A stretch of 5,340 nucleotides of DNA from CAWACC01 sp964390695 (lineage in GTDB: Bacteria > Chlamydiota > Chlamydiia > Chlamydiales > Parachlamydiaceae). Positions 1-5,340 of the stretch are shown piece by piece. The notes below the pieces were generated by a model. That model made no database searches. It was given only the letters and a program-made list of their open reading frames with translations, and was not told the DNA's origin. Positions within the stretch are counted from its first letter, which is position 1. The number at the start of each line of letters is the position of its first letter. Made by a program: the position numbers and the translations under genes. The stretch is taken from positions 1 to 5,340 of the forward strand of contig CAYMKI010000183.1 of assembly GCA_964390695.1 (NCBI GenBank). The letters are read 5' to 3'.

Positions 1-1188
1 CAGATACATCCCACAGCCATTCCAGGAAAAGACAAAATGCGCCTCATGTCGGAGTCGGCGCGCGGCGAAGGCGGGCGTATTTGGGTGTATGGAGACTCTT
101 CGAAGTCTATTCTGGCTCCCGATGGAAAAACCATTCCCTGCGGGGTCACGGGTCAGCCGTGGTATTTCTTGGAAGAGATGTATCCGGCATTTGGAAATCT
201 AGTTCCCAGGGACATTGGAGCGCGGGAAATATTACGTGTATGCGAACTAGGCTTGGGAGTAGAAGGCCGCATGGAAGTTTTTTTGGATGTCTCGCACCTT
301 CCCAAGGAAAAGCTGCATAAGCTAGAATCGATACTGGATATCTATGCTAAATTTACCGGGCATGATCCAGCCAAAGTCCCCATGAAGATTTTCCCCGCGG
401 TACATTATACCATGGGAGGGGCTTGGGTGGATTGGCCGGCGGCCGATGATCCGGACCGCTGGAGCCGTTTTCGCCACATGACAAATCTGCGCGGTTGTTT
501 CAATGTAGGGGAATCGGACTTTCAATATCATGGAGCCAATCGCCTGGGAGCCAATTCTCTGCTTTCTTGCATTTTCGGAGGCTTAGTGGTCGGCACGGAA
601 GTTCCTAGGTATCTGCAATCTCTTTCCAGTAGCTATGTAGATGCTTCTGCAGGAATCTATGAAGCTGCTATACAGCAAGAGAATGTCATCAAGCAGGATC
701 TTATGGGTCGAAGAGGGCATGAAAATGTGCACCGCTTGCACGACGAGCTAGCAGAATGGATGGTGAAGAATGTGACCGTGAAGAGAAACAATCAAGACTT
801 AGCGTCCACTCTCAATAAAATTAAGGAGATCAAAGAGCGCTATCAAAACATAAGCCTGGACGATCACAGCCAATTTGCCAATCAAACCTATGCCTTTGCA
901 CATCAATTTTCCTCGATGCTCGAACTGGCCCTCATCATCACCAAGGGAGCGTTGCTGCGCAATGAATTTCGTGGGGCTCATTACAAGCCTGAATTTCCAG
1001 AAAGAGATGATACTCAATGGCTGAAAACGACAAAAGCTACGTATGATCCGCAGCAGGACGAACCTGTCATCTCTTATGCTCCTGTAGATACGCGTTATCT
1101 GACCCCTGTCTTAAGAGATTACACGCATGCTAAGAAAATTAAACCCACTTTGGAAAATATTCCGGCAAATATTGCTTTGCCGATTTAA
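1..1188 (+). CDS. sdhA: Succinate dehydrogenase flavoprotein subunit (partial, N-terminus outside window)
   Basis: This subunit oxidises succinate to fumarate in the TCA cycle and passes electrons to SdhB; it sits on the cytoplasmic face of the inner membrane as part of complex II. The frame is open from base 1, so the Met at 37 is internal: the codons before it read QIHPTAIPGKDK, the HPT substrate-binding segment of the family. Next come RGEGG (catalytic Arg region, about residues 21-25 of the 395 visible), HYTMGG (135-140, codon at 403; substrate-binding His) and HGANRLGANSLL (from 529; substrate Arg and FAD contacts). The C-terminal helical domain follows. The Rossmann FAD-binding N-terminus and the covalent-FAD His are missing. 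Family members are roughly 600-630 residues, so about a third lies upstream. The style (GRIWV, PWYFLEEMYPAFGNLVPRD) resembles Bacillus/Chlamydia-type SdhA more than the E. coli type. sdhB follows after 12 bases. Identification is very secure; the motif roles are known from the family. Confidence 0.97.
   Translation, partial: QIHPTAIPGKDKMRLMSESARGEGGRIWVYGDSSKSILAPDGKTIPCGVTGQPWYFLEEMYPAFGNLVPRDIGAREILRVCELGLGVEGRMEVFLDVSHLPKEKLHKLESILDIYAKFTGHDPAKVPMKIFPAVHYTMGGAWVDWPAADDPDRWSRFRHMTNLRGCFNVGESDFQYHGANRLGANSLLSCIFGGLVVGTEVPRYLQSLSSSYVDASAGIYEAAIQQENVIKQDLMGRRGHENVHRLHDELAEWMVKNVTVKRNNQDLASTLNKIKEIKERYQNISLDDHSQFANQTYAFAHQFSSMLELALIITKGALLRNEFRGAHYKPEFPERDDTQWLKTTKATYDPQQDEPVISYAPVDTRYLTPVLRDYTHAKKIKPTLENIPANIALPI
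1163..1182 (+). other. Stem-loop in the last codons of sdhA
   Basis: CGGCAAA (1163-1169) and TTTGCCG (1176-1182) form a perfect 7-bp stem with a 6-base loop. It ends three bases before the sdhA stop and 18 bases before the sdhB ATG. No T-run follows, so it is not an intrinsic terminator. It could affect ribosome passage or mRNA processing between sdhA and sdhB, or be chance within the ANIALPI codons. The pairing is seen directly; any function is inference. Confidence 0.35.
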
Positions 1189-1200
1189 GTAGGTGCACCT

Positions 1201-1974
1201 ATGAATGCTAAAAAGTCGTACATTTTGAAAATATTCCGAGGCCATCCGGGCAAGCAATACTGGGAAGAATTTGAACTGCCGTATGACCCCACCGATAACG
1301 TCATCTCGGCCTTGATGGAAATCCAGAAAAATCCCGTCAACCGCCAAAACCTCAAGGTGGAACCTGTCACCTGGGAACAGGGGTGTTTGGAAGAGGTGTG
1401 TGGTTCGTGCTCCATGCTCATCAACGGCACCCCCAGACAGGCTTGTACGGCTTTGATCGCCAATTTGCTCAAAGAAACTGGAAGTGATACTGTCACACTA
1501 GCCCCCTTCAGCAAATTCCCCCTGGTGCGCGATTTGATTGTCGATCGCGGTAGAATGTTTGACAATCTCAAGAAAGTGCATGCCTGGATTGAAGTCGATG
1601 GTTATTTCAACCGGGGTCCTGGACCTAAAATGAGCCAGGAGGTGCAAGATATACGCTATTCGCTCTCCACCTGCATGACTTGTGGATGCTGCGTAGAGGC
1701 TTGCCCTCAAGTCAATGACCGATCCGAATTTGTCGGCGCTCAAATTATTTCTCAGGTGCGTCTATTTAACTCGCATCCTACCGGTAAAATGCAGCGCAGC
1801 CAGCGTTTGCACGCCATGATGGACAAGGGCGGCATCAGCCATTGCGGAAATGCGCAAAACTGCGGCAAGGTATGCCCGAAGAAAATCCCTCTGCATGATT
1901 CTATCGCAGCGGTAGGCCGAGATGTCGGTCTGCAAGCTTTGCGGGACATTTTTAGCTTTCCCGATCGAGAATAA
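1201..1974 (+). CDS. sdhB: Succinate dehydrogenase iron-sulfur subunit
   Basis: This subunit carries electrons from the SdhA flavin through three iron-sulfur clusters to the quinone at the membrane anchor of complex II. At 257 residues it is complete and of normal length. The N-terminal ferredoxin-like domain holds the [2Fe-2S] ligands C62, C67, C70 and C82. The C-terminal domain has C158-x2-C161-x2-C164-x3-C168-P, then C215, C221 and C225. By family precedent C158, C161, C164 and C225 bind [4Fe-4S], and C168, C215 and C221 bind [3Fe-4S]. No ligand is missing. The ATG at 1201 is preceded by AGGTG (1191-1195) at a 5-base spacing, which supports this start. The gene lies 12 bases after sdhA and is almost certainly co-transcribed with it. 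The membrane anchor gene sdhC is not downstream; it presumably precedes sdhA, as in Chlamydia and Bacillus. Identification is very secure. Confidence 0.97.
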   Translation: MNAKKSYILKIFRGHPGKQYWEEFELPYDPTDNVISALMEIQKNPVNRQNLKVEPVTWEQGCLEEVCGSCSMLINGTPRQACTALIANLLKETGSDTVTLAPFSKFPLVRDLIVDRGRMFDNLKKVHAWIEVDGYFNRGPGPKMSQEVQDIRYSLSTCMTCGCCVEACPQVNDRSEFVGAQIISQVRLFNSHPTGKMQRSQRLHAMMDKGGISHCGNAQNCGKVCPKKIPLHDSIAAVGRDVGLQALRDIFSFPDRE

Positions 1975-1979
1975 TAGCT

Positions 1980-1985
1980 TATAAT
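1980..1985 (+). promoter_or_regulatory. Perfect TATAAT -10-like box just before the glycosyltransferase start
   Basis: TATAAT lies in the 18-base gap between the sdhB stop and the next ATG (1993). The -35 region at about 17 bases upstream (TTTCCC, 1957-1962) is poor. A start site 7-8 bases after the box would fall on or next to the ATG. AT-rich sequence can produce TATAAT by chance, so this is only a candidate. Confidence 0.35.
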
Positions 1986-1992
1986 ACACCTT

Positions 1993-3525
1993 ATGAAACG
2001 ATATTTTTTCTTGTTGTGCTTATTAGTGCTGCTCAAAGCGGCTTTACTGATAGGCTTGATCTCTTCAAACTACCTCGGTTTAGGACCCGATGAAGCGCAG
2101 TACTGGACGTGGAGCCGTCATCTAGATTGGGGGTATTATAGCAAGCCTCCCGGCATAGCCTGGCAGATTGCCTTGACGTCCTATTTTCTAGGTCCTACAG
2201 AGCTCGGTGTACGTTTCGGTGCAGTGGTTATGGGCAGCGCCCTTTCTCTGGCGGTATTTTTCTTAGCTCTCGCATGCCAGTTACAGCCTCGCACGGCTTT
2301 TTGGTCGGGCGTCACTTTTGCTTTGATACCCGTAGGCATCATGGCATCTTTTTTAAGCATTACGGATGGAGGTTTGGTCCTATTTTGGACGTTAGGCTGC
2401 ATCGTCATCGTTTCGTCCTTGTCCAAACAACAACCGCCCCATTACCTTCTTTTAGGATTTTGCATCTTGGGCGGGGCCTTATTCAAATGGCCCATTTATT
2501 TGTTATGGGCACTCGTGGTCATCGGGGCATGGTTCGAACCTCAATTTCGAAAAATATCCCTGTGGGCTGGCATAGCTATCTCCTTACTAGGTTTGCTGCC
2601 CAGTCTCATTTGGAACAGAGATCATGCATGGGTGACGTTCAAGCATGTAGCCGGAAATATTGGAGGCACCTCTTCCGCTGAAGTAGCGCAGGGCAATGCG
2701 GGCGCTTTTCTAGGGGAGCAGGCGGCTTTGATCTCGCCGTTGCTTTTTGTCTTGCTGGTCTTGGCCGGTATTGATCTCTTTAGGCGCAGAAATCTTTATT
2801 CCAAAGGGCTGCTCTTCTGTGGCTATTCCAGCTTGGGAATTTTGCTGGGATATGCAGGGATGGCGCTGTTCAAAAAAATCCAGGGTAACTGGTGTGATTT
2901 CGTCTATCCGGCCGCGGTAGTATTTTTGTGTGGTTATAGCTTTGAAATCAAATCTAAGATGGCGCGTTGGCATCAAGCTGGACTGGTCGTGGCTTTGATC
3001 TTGACGGGTGTGGCTTTCAGCATTCCTTGGATACAGTCGCGTCCTGCGGGTTTTGCTTTGTACCTTCCCTACAAGATGAATCCATTCCGCCATAATGTGG
3101 GTTGGAATAATGTAAGCGAGGCTTTGACACAAGCGGGCTATGATAGCGAATCACAATTTCTTTTTGCCGATAAGTACCAAACCTGCAGCATCCTCAGCTT
3201 TTATGGTCCGCAGCAGCAGCAGGCTTATTTTCTCAACTTGCAGCAATCTAGGCTGAACCAATTCTCATTTTGGCCAAGTATGGCGGAAGAACAACAGGGC
3301 AAAACGGGGTATTTTGTGGTGATAGAGAATTCTCCGCATATGGAGCGTCTGTTTCCGGTGTTGAAAGAGGAGTATATAACCCTTTTACAGACCTATTTCT
3401 CGCAGGTATCTTTTCAAGGCGAATATCCCTTGTTTTTTAATCAAGGTCATCCCGTCAAAGCTGCGCTGTTGTTTAAATGTGTGAATTATAATGGACTGGA
3501 ACCGCCAAAAGTTGAGCGGTATTAA
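1993..3525 (+). CDS. Polytopic glycosyltransferase, ArnT/PMT_2 (GT39-like) family
   Basis: This is a 510-residue integral membrane protein likely to transfer a sugar from a polyprenyl-phosphate donor to a lipid or protein acceptor on the periplasmic side. After a first membrane helix (about 4-24) comes GPDEAQYWTWSRHL (31-44), the acidic DEAxYW motif typical of the first periplasmic loop in this family, then YYSKPPGIAW (48-57), the counterpart of the usual YY.HPP stretch. About ten hydrophobic segments follow (roughly 70-95, 104-122, 125-144, 150-180, 187-205, 245-262, 273-292, 300-318, 328-348). Family-like FKWPIYLLWAL (164-174), PSLIWNRDHAW (203-213) and QGNW (297-300) are also visible. Residues 350-510 are a mostly soluble C-terminal domain. 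ArnT itself is near 550 residues, so the length is plausible. Donor and acceptor cannot be told; lipid A/LPS modification is one guess and protein glycosylation another. The ATG at 1993 has no Shine-Dalgarno, but the family motif lies only 33 codons in, so this start is likely. No link to sdhAB beyond adjacency. Confidence 0.88.
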   Translation: MKRYFFLLCLLVLLKAALLIGLISSNYLGLGPDEAQYWTWSRHLDWGYYSKPPGIAWQIALTSYFLGPTELGVRFGAVVMGSALSLAVFFLALACQLQPRTAFWSGVTFALIPVGIMASFLSITDGGLVLFWTLGCIVIVSSLSKQQPPHYLLLGFCILGGALFKWPIYLLWALVVIGAWFEPQFRKISLWAGIAISLLGLLPSLIWNRDHAWVTFKHVAGNIGGTSSAEVAQGNAGAFLGEQAALISPLLFVLLVLAGIDLFRRRNLYSKGLLFCGYSSLGILLGYAGMALFKKIQGNWCDFVYPAAVVFLCGYSFEIKSKMARWHQAGLVVALILTGVAFSIPWIQSRPAGFALYLPYKMNPFRHNVGWNNVSEALTQAGYDSESQFLFADKYQTCSILSFYGPQQQQAYFLNLQQSRLNQFSFWPSMAEEQQGKTGYFVVIENSPHMERLFPVLKEEYITLLQTYFSQVSFQGEYPLFFNQGHPVKAALLFKCVNYNGLEPPKVERY

Positions 3526-3756
3526 GAAACCCTCGGTCTCGTTCTACATGGAATACAGAAAACGCCTTTGTAGCTAAACTTGTGAAAAAGAAAAAAAACC
3601 GCCGAAAGGGGGAGAAATTGTCCTATCAACTTTGTTTAGATAGGTGGGTCCGCTTCCTAGGGTTCAAGTCCGTATTCATCAGAATGGAGCTTTCCGCCCA
3701 GCGTTGTGGTCCCTTAAAAAAAAATAATATCGTTGATGGAGACTTAAGTTTTCTAG

Positions 3757-3785
3757 TTGTCCCTTTCAGCAGTAACCTTTATTAT
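3757..3785 (+). promoter_or_regulatory. Candidate sigma70-like promoter
   Basis: TTGTCC (3757-3762), a 17-base spacer and TATTAT (3780-3785) match 4 of 6 and 5 of 6 consensus bases. Transcription from here would run into the palindromic element and the gene at 4229, leaving a leader of about 430 bases. Matches of this quality are common in AT-rich DNA. Confidence 0.22.
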
Positions 3786-3825
3786 AACACAAAATGGTCA
3801 ATGTATACCAGATTATTCTGCTTGA

Positions 3826-3854
3826 TTGACCTTAAGCAAATGGGTTAGGATAAA
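3826..3854 (+). promoter_or_regulatory. Second candidate sigma70-like promoter
   Basis: TTGACC (3826-3831), a 17-base spacer and GATAAA (3849-3854) match 5 of 6 and 4 of 6 consensus bases. It lies downstream of the candidate at 3757 and points towards the palindrome and the secreted protein gene. Seen by eye only. Confidence 0.2.
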
Positions 3855-3865
3855 ATGGATTATAA

Positions 3866-3914
3866 CCTTAAAAAAAGATAATATCTCCTATAGTTATCTT
3901 TCATCTTTTTAAGG
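3866..3914 (+). repeat. AT-rich inverted repeat upstream of the nested palindrome
   Basis: CCTTAAAAA (3866-3874) is complementary to TTTTTAAGG (3906-3914), and the inner AAGATAA (3875-3881) to TTATCTT (3894-3900). The right side carries about five extra bases between the two stems. Folded as RNA this would be an imperfect stem whose 3' strand overlaps the AAGGGGGG tract before the palindrome. A weak terminator or attenuator is possible, but the T-run is inside the stem and not after it. Confidence 0.45.
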
Positions 3915-3921
3915 GGGGAAG

Positions 3922-4118
3922 TATGCATCAGGCCGCAGGCCTGGAACGTATTAGCCCAGGGCATCGCCCTGGGTAATGCATGAACAAGATTTTGCAGCCT
4001 GTAAGGCTGCGACATCATACATTTCAGGTTGCAGCCTTACAGGCTGCAATCTTTGTTCTTATTACTCCCAGGGCGCTACCCTGGGTTAAAACGTACCAGG
4101 CCTAATGCCTGATGCATA
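3922..4118. repeat. Nested palindromic element: two mirrored arms, six hairpins
   Basis: The two ends, TATGCATCAGGC (3922-3933) and GCCTGATGCATA (4107-4118), are exact reverse complements. The outer 52 bases of the arms match at about 44 positions, and a 19-base block (3992-4010 against 4031-4049) matches perfectly. Each arm also holds three self-complementary hairpins in mirrored order. Left arm: CAGGCC/GGCCTG (3929-3943), CCCAGGGC/GCCCTGGG (3955-3973) and GCAGCCT/AGGCTGC (3994-4010). Right arm: TTGCAGCCT/AGGCTGCAA (4029-4049), CCCAGGG/CCCTGGG (4067-4085) and CAGGC/GCCTG (4097-4111). Loops are 3-5 bases. The whole could extrude as one long cruciform or as a row of six hairpins. The layout recalls REP/REPIN or BIME-type intergenic repeats moved by IS200-like REP transposases, and I recall similar CCCAGGG hairpin units as dispersed repeats in other bacteria. 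There is no transposase in the window. The structure is certain; its nature as a mobile repeat is inferred. Confidence 0.9.
3923..3976 (+). other. 17-codon mini-ORF inside the left palindrome arm (probably not a gene)
   Basis: An ATG at 3923 opens MHQAAGLERISPGHRPG, ending at TAA (3974-3976), just after the second hairpin. AAGGGGGG (3911-3918) sits at Shine-Dalgarno distance. The right arm read on the minus strand gives the related MHQALGLVRFNPG from 4117 down to 4076, without such a site. Because the coding string simply follows hairpin sequence, a repeat-derived spurious ORF is the likely reading; a leader peptide is the less likely alternative. Confidence 0.25.
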
Positions 4119-4228
4119 TTCTTAGGAAGTGTATATATCGGGGCTAGAGATTCAATAAAAGAGTATTGTCACCTTTGTGTGCCGCCGTCTCAGCTTCTGC
4201 TTAAATATGTAATTTTTAAGGGGTAAGC
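4119..4228 (+). promoter_or_regulatory. Leader of the secreted hydrolase-like gene with strong Shine-Dalgarno
   Basis: These 110 bases separate the palindrome from the ATG at 4229. AAGGGG (4218-4223) lies 5 bases before the ATG and fixes the start. No promoter here is convincing: TTGTCA (4166-4171) has no -10 at the right distance. The SD is part of an 11-base TTTTTAAGGGG (4213-4223), identical to 3906-3916 in front of the palindrome. Confidence 0.7.
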
Positions 4229-5185
4229 ATGTTGAAACTCAATCATTTCGTCTTGTCAAAATTATTTTTTTTCTTCTTAGCCATCCTTTGTATGGGCTTT
4301 GGCTGCCCCGGCATTGCGAGACTTCAAGCGTATCCATGGATCGAGTCTAACGAAGTAGAAAATAGATGTTCTTCCACCATGCATGAACCTGTGCTAGACC
4401 TGGATTATATTATTGCTCGGATAATGCCCGTAGATTTTTGCGACAGTGAAGCTTGCGTGGATTTTTTAGAAGCGACCCTCAATGATTTTTTAAAAATGTC
4501 GTTAGGGGATGTCGTCTTCAACATTTCAGGGTATCAGCAGCATGCTTTACAAACCGGCACATATGGCAGTGGAGAGCATCATCCTAAACTGAGGATCTCT
4601 TTAATCAATGGCATCTTGAATTGTCCGGAGAGCCATTCCAGCACATTGGAATTATTTTCCTGTGCGCATGTTCATAATAATATCCATTATGTATTTCGCG
4701 CCTGCGAAGGGTGGACGCGCGATATTGTCCGCTGCGTATTATGCAAAGCCGGTGTAGTTTCTGAGGTTTCAGAAATATTGGCCCAAACCTGGAGGCGCTT
4801 AATTCAGGAAATGGGAGGCGTCGATGGAGGGGGAACGATCATTCACTATGCCCATAGTATTGGCGGATCGGAAACTTATCTAGCCAAGCAACTGCTAACT
4901 GTGGAAGAGCAACGCATGATCCGCGTCGTCACGTTTGGTTCTGCCACGCTGATTCCGGATGAAGGATTTCGCAGCGTAGTCAATTATGCCAGCCGCCGGG
5001 ATGGTGTGTCGCTGTTGGACGTTGTCAATTTTATTCGAGGATTGGTAGATCCTTGCGAACATATTGTGTATGTCGATACATTTTTAGGTATTCCACTCGT
5101 CGACCACACTTTGGATTCTCCTTCCTATAAGAATCTTATCGAAGAATTGGGACAAAAGCACATGACGGAATTTCTTTCCCTGTAA
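4229..5185 (+). CDS. Secreted alpha/beta-hydrolase-like protein, Chlamydiae-type family
   Basis: A 318-residue protein of unknown function. The N-terminus is a signal peptide or anchor: Lys at 3 and 11, then a hydrophobic core (12-25, four consecutive Phe), with possible cleavage near A30/A34; C26 after GFG is only a poor lipobox. Nine further cysteines lie at 47-276, which would suit an oxidising, exported location. The centre resembles a lipase-like fold: THE strand-nucleophile-helix segment TIIHYAHSIGGSETYLAKQL (203-222) holds A208-H-S210-I-G212, a GxSxG variant. RVVTFGSATLI (232-242) looks like the next strand, and D258 or D264 with H293 in VDHTLDSPSY (291-300) could complete a Ser-Asp-His triad. 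The NGI segment (127-129) and CEGWTRDIVRC (159-169) recall chlamydial uncharacterised families of the DUF687 kind, from memory. The ATG at 4229 follows a strong Shine-Dalgarno. It is a single gene with no partner downstream in the window. Reality as a gene is near certain; hydrolase activity is inferred. Confidence 0.82.
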   Translation: MLKLNHFVLSKLFFFFLAILCMGFGCPGIARLQAYPWIESNEVENRCSSTMHEPVLDLDYIIARIMPVDFCDSEACVDFLEATLNDFLKMSLGDVVFNISGYQQHALQTGTYGSGEHHPKLRISLINGILNCPESHSSTLELFSCAHVHNNIHYVFRACEGWTRDIVRCVLCKAGVVSEVSEILAQTWRRLIQEMGGVDGGGTIIHYAHSIGGSETYLAKQLLTVEEQRMIRVVTFGSATLIPDEGFRSVVNYASRRDGVSLLDVVNFIRGLVDPCEHIVYVDTFLGIPLVDHTLDSPSYKNLIEELGQKHMTEFLSL

Positions 5186-5187
5186 AA

Positions 5188-5245
5188 AATCTAAGGTCAG
5201 GGGCAACCAGATTAATTATGCAAGAGGTTCATTATAAGAGAACCT
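5188..5245 (+). other. Two weak stem-loops after the hydrolase-like gene
   Basis: The first pairs AATCT/AGATT (5188-5192, 5209-5213) and GGT/ACC (5195-5197, 5206-5208) with a two-base bulge. The second pairs AGGTTC (5225-5230) with GAACCT (5240-5245) around a 9-base loop. Neither is followed by a T-run, so they are not standard intrinsic terminators, but their position just after the stop suits 3'-end formation or RNA protection. Confidence 0.3.
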
Positions 5246-5304
5246 ATTAATAAAAGGATCTCAGATACTATTCACAACCCCTCACAAAATAATAAATTAA
5301 AAAC

Positions 5305-5331
5305 CACAGAGCCCACAGAGCACACAGAGGA
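5305..5331. repeat. Three-copy 9-bp CACAGAG tandem repeat
   Basis: CACAGAG occurs at 5305-5311, 5314-5320 and 5323-5329 with an exact 9-base period; only the two linker bases differ (CC, CA, GA). It lies in non-coding AT-rich sequence near the right edge. Similar CCACAGAG-rich strings are familiar, from memory, as dispersed intergenic repeats in several bacterial groups. Whether it extends past the edge is unknown, though the last ten bases no longer fit. Confidence 0.75.
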
Positions 5332-5340
5332 ATATAACAA

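Larger units (their letters stand above)
3526..3921. other. Intergenic stretch without a convincing gene
   Basis: This is the left part of the 703-base gap between the glycosyltransferase and the secreted hydrolase-like gene. It is AT-rich with several A-runs. A GTG-initiated open frame (3582-3848, 88 codons) has no ribosome binding site, begins with a lysine/arginine run from an A-rich tract and matches no family I recognise; I do not call it a gene. A small stem-loop (CCTATC 3622-3627 with GATAGG 3639-3644) and a T-arm-like string (around 3660-3671) are visible, but no tRNA folds around them. No clear intrinsic terminator follows the glycosyltransferase. The stretch may be decayed coding DNA or a long regulatory leader. 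Confidence 0.6.

Noticed and set aside
1111..1571. Minus-strand open frames over the sdhA end and sdhB
   Set aside because: They lie opposite genes with full motif support and encode nothing recognisable; these are shadows of the real coding strand.
2710..3132. 140-codon minus-strand open frame within the glycosyltransferase gene
   Set aside because: It is antisense to a well-supported membrane protein gene, with no start signal and no domain.
3544..3573. Stem-loop after the glycosyltransferase stop as terminator
   Set aside because: CTACA/TGTAG pair over only five bases with a 20-base loop and no T-run; too weak to call.
3590..3680. Possible tRNA gene ending near 3680
   Set aside because: Only the T-arm-like part is present and it has a mismatch. 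No complementary acceptor strand, D-arm or anticodon arm can be built upstream.
3582..3848. 88-codon GTG-initiated open frame on the plus strand
   Set aside because: No ribosome binding site, a start inside an A-rich tract giving a Lys/Arg run, low-complexity composition, no recognisable domain, and overlap with promoter-like DNA. It may be random open frame.
3922..4118. CRISPR array or bidirectional intrinsic terminator
   Set aside because: Units are inverted and not regularly spaced direct repeats with unique spacers. The hairpins lack T-runs on either strand, so neither reading fits.
3906..4223. TTTTTAAGGGG at 3906-3916 and 4213-4223 as a target-site duplication of the palindrome
   Set aside because: The right copy lies about 95 bases beyond the palindrome's end and not adjacent to it, and the motif overlaps a Shine-Dalgarno, so a simple insertion duplication does not fit.

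Overview
The window looks like chromosomal DNA of a Chlamydiae-type bacterium, probably an amoeba-associated (Parachlamydia/Waddlia-like) lineage rather than a Chlamydia pathogen. This rests on the non-enterobacterial style of SdhA and SdhB, a secreted lineage-specific protein that recalls chlamydial hydrolase-like families, and long non-coding gaps. The assignment is an inference from remembered family resemblance; no database search was possible.

Positions 1-1974 hold the end of a respiratory operon: the C-terminal part of sdhA (cut by the window edge) and a complete sdhB, 12 bases apart. Together they form the soluble, catalytic half of succinate dehydrogenase (complex II). Positions 1993-3525 encode a polytopic inner-membrane glycosyltransferase of the ArnT/PMT_2 (GT39-like) type. 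It starts 18 bases after sdhB and has no visible Shine-Dalgarno, but a perfect TATAAT lies 7 bases before its ATG, so it may have its own, possibly leaderless, transcript.

Positions 3526-4228 form a 703-base intergenic region and the most unusual part of the window. Its first half shows only weak promoter-like matches, an AT-rich inverted repeat and no convincing gene. Its second half carries a nested palindrome of about 197 bp (3922-4118). Two arms of about 95 bases are imperfect reverse complements of each other, and each contains three GC-rich hairpins in mirrored order. The short motif TTTTTAAGGG recurs four times around it, twice in each orientation, and one copy contains the ribosome binding site of the next gene.

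Positions 4229-5185 encode a 318-residue, signal-peptide-bearing, cysteine-containing protein with an alpha/beta-hydrolase-like A-H-S-I-G nucleophile motif and a plausible C-terminal Asp-His. The last 155 bases are non-coding, with two weak stem-loops and a three-copy 9-bp CACAGAG tandem repeat near the right edge. Apart from sdhA/sdhB, nothing indicates that the neighbouring genes share a pathway.
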